From Lasiodiplodia sp. COLG20 (Eukaryota; Ascomycota; Dothideomycetes; Botryosphaeriales; Botryosphaeriaceae): a stretch of DNA of 64,000 nucleotides. Below the pieces are notes generated by a model. That model saw only the letters and a program-made list of their open reading frames with translations, ran no database searches and had not been told where the DNA came from. The translations under genes were made by a program, and so were the position numbers. Positions 56,952 to 64,000 of the stretch are shown here, piece after piece. Position 1 is the first letter of the stretch. Each line of letters opens with the position of its first letter. The stretch covers positions 496,001 through 560,000 of the forward strand of contig VNWV01000010.1 of the NCBI GenBank assembly GCA_009801085.1, given 5' to 3'.

Positions 56952-59900
56952 TCAGTCCTTCCTCTTCCTTTGCCCCTGCGCCTCCACTAGCGCTCTGAAC
57001 ATGCTACCCTCCGTGTTCAGCAAGGTCCGTGGGGAGCCTACCTCGACGATCTCGCCCCTCTCCATGACGACGACGCGGTCAAAGTCCAGGATGGTGTTCA
57101 ACCGGTGCGCGATGGCGACGACGGTTCTATCCGCAAAGGCCGACCGCAGGATCTCCTGCATCAGCGCGTCCGTCGCAGCGTCGACGCTGACGTTGGAAAG
57201 TAAACTGTCAGTTCGACCGTTTGGACAGGTAACTTGCGTTATAGAGAGAGAGGGATGGGGGAAAAAAAAAAAAAAAAAAAAAACTCACCTGCTCGTCGCC
57301 TCATCCAACACCACAATCCTGCCGGGCTGCAGCACCGCCCGCGCCAGGCAGAACAGCTGCTTCTCGCCCTGGCTCAGCAGCGCATCCACATTATCCAGCC
57401 TGACGTCCAACGCCGACGAGGCTCCCGCCGTCTGAGCAGCGGCGACGCCCTGCAGCTTCTCCCACAGCCGCACGCGCCGCAGCGCCCGCTCCATCTCCGC
57501 GTCCGACGGCCGCGGCCGCACATCCTGCTCCTGCTCCTCCTCCTCTCCCTCCTCACCGACGCTGGAAGCACTCGTCATCACCCACGGCGCCAACTCCTCC
57601 CTCACGCTCCTCCCTCTCCCCGTCCCCGCCAGGAAAAACGGCTCCTGCGGCAACGCGACGATGCGCGCGCGCAGCGCAGCAAGAGAGACAGCAGCAGCGT
57701 CGATGTCATCGATAAGGAGCTGTCCCTGCCCGTCGCCGTCGCCGTGCAGGTGCAGCAGGCCGAACAGCGTGGCGACGAGGCTGGATTTGCCGGAGCCGGT
57801 GCGGCCGCAGATGCCGATTTTTTCGCCGGCGGCGATGGTGAGGTTGATGTTGTGGAGGACGGCGGTGGGGGGAAGGGTGGCGGATGTAGTGGATGATGGG
57901 GGTGATGGGGGTGGGGGTGGTTGGTAGCTGGCGGACAGGTTGCGGAAGGTGATGGAGCCGTGTTGGGGCCAGGAGGGTGGAGGGGACGATGAAGATTCGG
58001 GAGGTGGTGTTGATTCTTGCGGCGTCTGCGTCGAGAAGAGCCGGATGCGGGCGACGGCGCTGAGGGCCGTCTCTAGCTCTGTCCAGGTGGTGATGAGGAT
58101 CTGGATACCGCGGCCGAGATCCATCTGGCGTTTTTTGCAATCCGCATTAGTTGAAGGGTTTCCTTTTGGGGGTCGTGGAAGAGAGAACTTACAGCCCCGA
58201 CGAGCGCGAGACCGAGGTATCCGGCATCAATCTTGTCACGCAGCACGATGGCTAGGCCGACAAGCACGACGACCAGCCCGGCGACCATCAGCTGCAGCAC
58301 GAGCCGCAGCCAGTTCTGAATGGCCTGTAGCAGGTAGAAGGGCACCTGCGAGGTGTCGAGCAGGCCATCGCTGCGCGCACCGAACGCCGCCCGCCACCCA
58401 AACGCCCGCACCGTCGCGATGCCCGCTAGCGTCTCGAGGAAGTGCGTGCACAGCGGCGCCTTGGCCTCCAGGTCCATCAGCCGGATCTGCCGCGACGTCC
58501 GCAGGTAGACGCGCTGGATCACGTAGCCGATAGCTGCCAGGAAGGGGAGCAGCGCGGCGATGGGCGGCGTGGCGGCGATGAGGATGGCGAAGTTGGTGAT
58601 GTTCTCGAAGAGGTCTGCTGCCCGTTAGCAAATGAAGAAAAGGGGATTTAAAAGGGGATATCTGTGGCTCACTGTAGGTGGAGTCTATCCAGGCGAACGC
58701 GAGAGACGTGTCGACCATCACAATGTCTTGGGAGAAGCGGTTCGTAATCGAACCGACGTCTGTTGTGACGAGGAATGAGAACCGGGCGCCGATGAAGGCC
58801 GCCAGCTGCTGTGCGTGCAACGACAGGCTGGTGCGCGGGCAGAAGACCATGGTGAAGTGCGTTATGGTTGCCGCCACGAAGAGGACGGCGACCGCGGTGA
58901 GAGTGGTGAAGATTCCGATGCTCTTGCGCAGAGAGTCGTCTGAACCACTGTCCTTTGCTAGCTCCTTGAGCCAGATGTACTGCAGCGCGCTGCCGACTTG
59001 TGCCAGGATCATCAGAAAGAAAGATGTCGCGACAGTTCTCTTGCCTATGGATTTGAGATAGTACCCAAGTGTGCGCAAGTCGCCGGATCTTCTGTCGTAC
59101 CCATCTTCCGGGTCGACAAGCGTCACAGCCGTGACGTCCTCTGGTTTTCTTTCTTCCGCCGTGTCTTCAAGACCGTTGCCGTCAAGATCCGAGTCCGAGG
59201 AAGAGTCTGTGTCCCCGCTGTGTGGGAAGTACGATTCCAGCAAGGCTGATTTGGAAGCAATTTCGGCATAGGGGCCATTTGCAACAACTCGGCCCTCGGA
59301 AATGATGACGACCTTGTCTGTCTGCGGAGCCCAGCGGACTGAATGCGTCGATAGAACTGTCGTGCGTTTTGTCTTTCGCAAAAGCCCGTCCCGGCCGAAG
59401 ACGCGAGAAAACACGAGATTCTCCGTCGTGTTGTCGAGGCCGGAAAGCATGTCGTCGATGACAAGCACGGGTTTGCGAGAATACAGCGCACGCGCGAGTG
59501 CAATCCTGTTCTTCTGGCCGCCAGAGAGCGAAATACCACGCGATCCAACCATCGAGGCATCGCCCCTCTTCAGCTCTGCAAAGTCTCTCTTGAGGCCGCA
59601 GGCCCAGGTCACGGTGTCGTACCAGCTCTGCTCGAAATCGCTCTCACCTAGGACGTTCTCGCGGAGCGTCGCGTTGCGCAACCAGGGTGTCTGGGCACAG
59701 AAGGCGATGCCAGAGCCGTTAGTCCTAAACGTGCCATTGGAGAGCTCCGTCTCACTGATCAGCGATTGCAGAAGCACGGACTTGCCGGAAGCGACCTTCC
59801 CGATGACCATGGTGAAAGAGCCTTCGTCAATCTCGAGACTGATGTTGTGGAGGAGAGGTTGCGTGTGACCAACGCTGAAGGAAGCATTTGACAGTTCGAA

Positions 59901-61947
59901 GGCTTTCGATAGCCTACTTCTGTTGTCAAGCGCCCTGAGTTCGACATCTCCCGACATAGACGTCCTGATTTCGGTACACTCGGAAATCTCGGTACCCTCT
60001 CCGCCTGTGAGATAGACCTGGATGCGGTATAGAGAAGCGGCAGCGCTTTGGAATGCCGGAATACTCTCAAGTACGCCCAACATGGGAGAGGTTACCAGCT
60101 TCAGCGCAGAAAGAGAAGTAAATAGGGTATCGAAATCAAGGCTATGGCCGCTGTACAGCGCGATGACGGCGAAAGTCATGTATGTCGAAAACAAAGCGAC
60201 CTGGAAGATGAGGTTTGCTGCCAGTGTCAGAAGAGAAGCAATGGCTGGAGACTGCGGGAACTTACAAGCGCTCCATACCCACGTCATCAATTTGAAAACA
60301 AACCTATCTCCCAGGTGAGTACATCTTCAAGGCATGTGGTGGCTTTACATGTTACCGTTGGGCTGAGACTTCATCAACTCTTAACTCGGTCACCAACTTA
60401 TGCACCGCGGCAGTCAGGCCGAGCATACGAATCCCCTTCGCCGATGAGGCGACGTTCGCAATCGCTGTGACGCGCTTCTCGGTGGCCGCGTTCCAATTCA
60501 GCTGGCGCTTCTTTACGCCGCGGCCAATACCGGAAGACAACAACGTGGACAGGAAAACCACAACCAGCGGCGCCGCGAATGCTGCTCCGAGCTTCTGGTA
60601 CAGAATGTACAGGGAAATGACAGCGCTGAAGGTGACGGCCCAGATGTCGTGCATGTTCTTGACGCCCTGGAGGACCTTCTCAACATCGACGTTCATGAGA
60701 ACGGTTGCAGAGCCTAGGTTAACGTCCTGTGAGGTGATCTGGAGGGCTTTGTGATATATTGTAGAGATTAGGACCAAGCGGAGCTTGACCGAAAACCGCG
60801 CGACGTTTTGAGCATACCACGAAGAGAATACAGCGAGAAAGGTATAGTTTAGAGCGAAAGCTCCCAGTAACCCATACCCTTCGTTATTTGTAGCGCTGTT
60901 GACTGGCTTCTGGACGTACGCGATCATAGCAGAGATGAGAAATGGCTGGGCTAACGTTGTACCCATGTACAGAAGTCTCGATTCATCAGCAGGTGTTGAT
61001 CCACGACGGGTAGGCTTACAAACCTGGGAAGCATAGGCAGGAAAATATCTTTCCTCAGCACATAGCAAATTGTGCGCAACAGGGCATTCTCTCCAATCTG
61101 GTTCTTCGGATTGTCCCAATGTCTGTGAAAGCGCTCACGTAGGTTCTGGGAGATCAACTCGTCATCGATTTTGTGCAGGTCCTGAGGACGAAGAATCCTG
61201 CGGTACCCTACGAAAATCAGCCATCGAACCTGGACGAAATATGTGTGGTCCTCACCTGCTCTGAAGAGGTCGTTCAAGTACCAGAATAGTCTCTGCCCAA
61301 ACAAGCCAATCAGTTCCTCTGGGGATTTTCGCTTGTCCAGCTCAGAGACAAGGAGATCTGTCTTGCTCAATGATTCCAGAAGCAGCAGCATCCCTGTCAG
61401 GGCAGTGTGGAGTGACGCAGAGCTGACCAGGGCTGCTTCGTACTGCATGAGAAACAGCGTCCTCAATCGGACGGCATCGCAGATAAACAGCAAGAGCAGG
61501 AAGAATTGGAGCAGATGACTGGGCCTTACGGCTCTGTAATGCTCCAGCCGCGAAAGGACCACGATGCACCAGGAGGAAAGAAACTCCAAACATGCTGAAG
61601 CAATGGAGGTGTTCGTCTTGTACGTGTCCAACTGTGCCCAGAGTGCGAACAACAGCGTGCTCGAAATGGCGTATAGCGTGCTCACAACCTAGAAAGGTCA
61701 GCGGTATGATTTTCAAAGAGTCTTCAGGAGTCGGTACCAGTTTCAAGAAGCCGAGGTGGGTATTCTTTGCAATGCGGACCTGACGACGCCGTAAAGTCAA
61801 GAGGCGAATAGGGGCTAACAGCAGAAGGATCGTCTGCGGCAACAGGCCAAGCACGCTTTCCTCAAAGGTCAGGGTGAAGTCGAAGCCTCCGCGACAAGCA
61901 CCGACCCCCGGCCCGAACGAGCCATCGGAACCGCAGACTTGGCTCAT
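56952..61947 (-). CDS. ABC transporter, subfamily C (MRP-like), full length
   Basis: Seven exons: 61947-61738, 61688-61024, 60976-60356, 60303-58673, 58617-58193, 58124-57289 and 57186-56952; 1540 residues. The N-terminus FGPGVGACRGGFDFTLTFEE opens the TMD0 typical of fungal ABCC pumps. NBD1 has Walker A GKVASGKS (about 664-671), signature LSGGQKN and Walker B VLVIDDMLSGLD, with Asp in place of the catalytic Glu as is usual in ABCC NBD1. NBD2 has GRTGSGKS (about 1287), LSQGEKQ and the consensus VVLDEATSSVD rebuilt across the last intron. So ATP hydrolysis is probably mainly at NBD2. It likely exports conjugates or toxins at the plasma or vacuolar membrane. Two splice sites are unusual: a GAG acceptor at 60977 and a CAGCAG acceptor at 58614-58620. 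The last intron holds a 22-nt T run. Confidence 0.88.
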
Positions 61948-63214
61948 AGGTGCGTTGATCTCTGCGTTGATATTTTTGATGGGGATTATGGCCCCCAATC
62001 CGATTGCAACAAGCGAAGCAGCCTCGTTTGAAAGAGAAGTATTTGTCGTCTATGTTTCTGGGTAAGATCCCTGGGTTAACAATGAGGTACTCTGGTGTGG
62101 TGGAGATGCTGCTGTTCAAGAACAAAGTTTCTGCCTGGACGCGGCTCCATGCAAGGAAGGAGGTGGTCCGATGCTGGGCGTTGCTTATTCGCCTGCCAAA
62201 TCAGATGCCCCGCATTGCGTTATCAGCCAGCAGAACACGGAATGATCAATTCCGTTGAACGTCAATTGAACTCCGCATCTTTATTCCGTACATCATTGCT
62301 CTCAATGCAAACTCCGAACATCCTCTCTCCGCCTTTCTCGTCTTTTATTTACCTTCCAAGGTACTCTAATGTTGTTCATATCGAATCGATCTGCTGCTGT
62401 TTAACAAATATTAAATTTAGCTCACAGGCGTGAAGAGTTTTAGCGCTGTTGGATTGCTTGAAAGATAGTTCGTCTTCTACTAACCATAAACCGGGTGGGC
62501 AGTAAGACACGCCTTCTATTCATCGGAACTTGCTCCGTCAGCATGCGCCTGGAACAATCCCTAATTGAGGCCAACATCGGCTCACGACTTTTTGCTGCGG
62601 GATTGCATCTATGCAGGCAGTAGCAGCTGATTTATCGTCTCTGGTTTGTAGCTCCGCTGCGCAAATCCCAGCGCCAAGTCGCGTGATAGGTTCCTTCTCT
62701 TCTGTGATTTTTCAACAAGACTCGATGTGATAGAAGAGTAAATCAGATGTATTGTTAGTTCCATGATTATTGGCATGGTTGCCTCTGGTAGAAAATTGAC
62801 CTTGTTCCTGAATAGCGTGGATGTTGTATCCTGGACGAGGGTGCTAGTGCTTTGCAAATACTACGCAACATAGCAAACACAGGTCTACTATAGAAATACA
62901 GAGAATTTGTTTAGATTGCTGACGCTTAGAGTGGTCAAAGACGATCCGCTGGTCTCAGAATTCAATGGCACATGTAATATGAGAGTGCCTCTCGCCTTGG
63001 CAAATGAAGGAAGTTAGTCTTGACTGCCACAACTTACAGCATAAATCGTGGGTCGCGCAGGTGAGCAAGAATTTAGATGAAGAGTGCATGCGGTGACGGT
63101 GGGTTGCTTTGGTGAATCAGACTCGCGCGCGTGCCTATTCGGGAAACCGCGTTCGAGCAAACGGCACCTGACGTAATTTTTCTCGCGGCTGCCTTCCAAA
63201 GCCAAATGGAGGCC

Positions 63215-63220
63215 TATAAA
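63215..63220 (+). promoter_or_regulatory. TATA box, MYND-finger gene
   Basis: TATAAA is followed about 30 nt later by a CT-rich stretch suited to transcription start. It lies 178 nt before the ATG, part of which is a probable leader intron. Confidence 0.5.
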
Positions 63221-63336
63221 ACCTCCGAGCGTCTTCAACTTCTACTCCACATCACCAGCTTCGCCTCGTCAATTTTCGTGACACCGGCTCCACTCTAAAT
63301 TACTTGACCGTCAACGTCACCTTCCTCCATCTTCAT

Positions 63337-63391
63337 GTGAGTACCCGTCACCGTGTGCTGCAGGAAACCAGACTCACCCATTGCCTTACAG
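63337..63391 (+). other. Probable 5' UTR intron of the MYND gene
   Basis: A GTGAGT donor at 63337 and TTACAG ending at 63391 frame a 55-nt intron ending one base before the ATG. Unspliced RNA would carry ATG directly followed by TGA at 63335-63340. Confidence 0.5.
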
Positions 63392-63392
63392 C

Positions 63393-64000
63393 ATGGGCTT
63401 CTGGGGAGAGCATTTCTTCCAGAGCGACCGCGACTTCGAGATCATCGGAATCCTCAGCGAGCACCTCGGAATTGAGGACCTCTACTACCCTGATGACCCG
63501 GAACAGCTGCGCCAGGAGCTCGACAGCGGCAAGCTCGAGGCCGAGTTCCACAAGATTCGCGATGATGGATATGCGTCTGACGGCAATATGAAGTGGTTCG
63601 GCTTCAAGACTACTGTTGTTGTCCTGGCTGCCGCCGCCATGCGTCACGGTGCCACCATCTCCGACGAGTTCCGCCAGTATGTCAAGACCGCTCTCAAGTC
63701 TCGCCTCCAGATGTACCAGCGCGCCAAAGACGACATGGCAAAGGCCATCGATACCTACCACAACGGGGTTCCGCTCGACGTTGCGGGCATGGGACTGGTT
63801 GAGACGGCGAACAGCGATGAGCGCTCCGGATCCGGGAGCTTTGGACTCAACATCTTGGACCCTCAGATGTTCAAGGTCGGCGAGATTGTTGAGGATGAGT
63901 GCGACACTTGTGGAAAGAAAAGCGACACGCTGCTTCGCTGTGGTCGGTGCCGTAGAGTGCGTTACTGCAACGCCGAGTGCCAGAAGAAGGCCTGGAAGAT
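63393..64000 (+). CDS. MYND-type zinc-finger protein, cut off by window end
   Basis: The frame opens at ATG 63393 (MGFWGEHFFQSDRDFEIIG) and is still open at the right edge after 202 codons. Residues 170-202 read CDTCGKKSDTLLRCGRC, then YCNAECQKKAWK, the start of a MYND zinc finger (C-x2-C, C-x2-C, then YC and C), whose final His and Cys lie beyond the window. The N-terminal 110 residues form a compact region, FGFKTTVVVLAAAAMRHGA among others, found in uncharacterised fungal proteins. MYND fingers bind proline-rich peptides in partners. Function and total length are unknown. Confidence 0.85.
   Translation, partial: MGFWGEHFFQSDRDFEIIGILSEHLGIEDLYYPDDPEQLRQELDSGKLEAEFHKIRDDGYASDGNMKWFGFKTTVVVLAAAAMRHGATISDEFRQYVKTALKSRLQMYQRAKDDMAKAIDTYHNGVPLDVAGMGLVETANSDERSGSGSFGLNILDPQMFKVGEIVEDECDTCGKKSDTLLRCGRCRRVRYCNAECQKKAWK

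Larger units (their letters stand above)
61948..63392. other. Divergent intergenic region, ABC transporter / MYND gene
   Basis: No gene was recognised in 1.4 kb. The left part is the ABC transporter promoter and leader. The right end has a TATA box and a probable 5' UTR intron of the MYND gene. The middle is AT-richer. Confidence 0.5.

Noticed and set aside
60250..60285. GTAAGT followed by CAG in the ABC transporter
   Set aside because: The spacing is about 20 nt, too short for an intron, and the frame reads through with expected membrane sequence.

Overview
The window is nuclear DNA of a filamentous ascomycete (Pezizomycotina). Supporting signs are short spliceosomal introns (47 to 231 nt, mostly about 50 nt, GTRNGY donors, CTRAY-like branch sites, YAG acceptors), Kozak-type CACCATG starts, a Cdc3/AspB-type septin, a HET-domain gene, and plant cell-wall enzymes of fungal type (GH45, GH53). 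Nothing bacterial, plasmid-like or viral was seen, and no rRNA or convincing tRNA. The species cannot be named from this window. One assembly gap (37 N) lies at 30298-30334. Twenty protein loci were resolved, most with exon boundaries worked out from reading frame plus splice signals, together with one decayed gene remnant and one doubtful small ORF.

Layout. 1-5.4 kb holds no intact gene, only a frameshifted SnoaL-like remnant near 4.3-4.6 kb. 5.4-18.3 kb is a dense core block with a membrane and polarity theme: a TMEM33/Pom33-type ER protein, a Cdc3-type septin, exocyst Exo70 (all minus), then a cPLA2-type phospholipase and phospholipase D (both plus, in tandem). 19.2-25.0 kb is more accessory: an amidohydrolase-3 enzyme, a HET-domain gene interrupted by one in-frame TGA, and a DHA1-type MFS drug/polyamine transporter. 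26.1-29.1 kb has peroxisomal 3-ketoacyl-CoA thiolase and a single-pass membrane protein of unknown function.

31.2-41.1 kb carries an acyltransferase-3 membrane protein, a hexose-type MFS transporter with CreA-like sites upstream, a degenerate G-rich repeat field, a secreted GH45 endoglucanase and a BSC6-like MFS transporter containing a 15-nt microexon. 41.8-49.4 kb has a 1597-residue protein with a CorA-like C-terminus and a secreted GH53 galactanase. 50.7-64 kb returns to housekeeping genes: a mitochondrial PPR protein and SRP68 sharing a short divergent promoter, a seven-exon ABCC transporter, and a MYND zinc-finger gene cut off by the right edge.

How the genes may work together (inference). 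Exo70, the septin, PLA2 and PLD all act on polarised membrane growth and lipid signalling. GH45, GH53 and the hexose transporter fit plant polysaccharide use under carbon-catabolite control. No biosynthetic gene cluster and no clearly new multi-gene system is visible. The most unusual items are the single-stop HET gene, the 4-nt and 15-nt coding exons, the degenerate repeat field behind a TATA-like promoter, and the repeated switch to G-rich sequence at the 3' ends of three genes.
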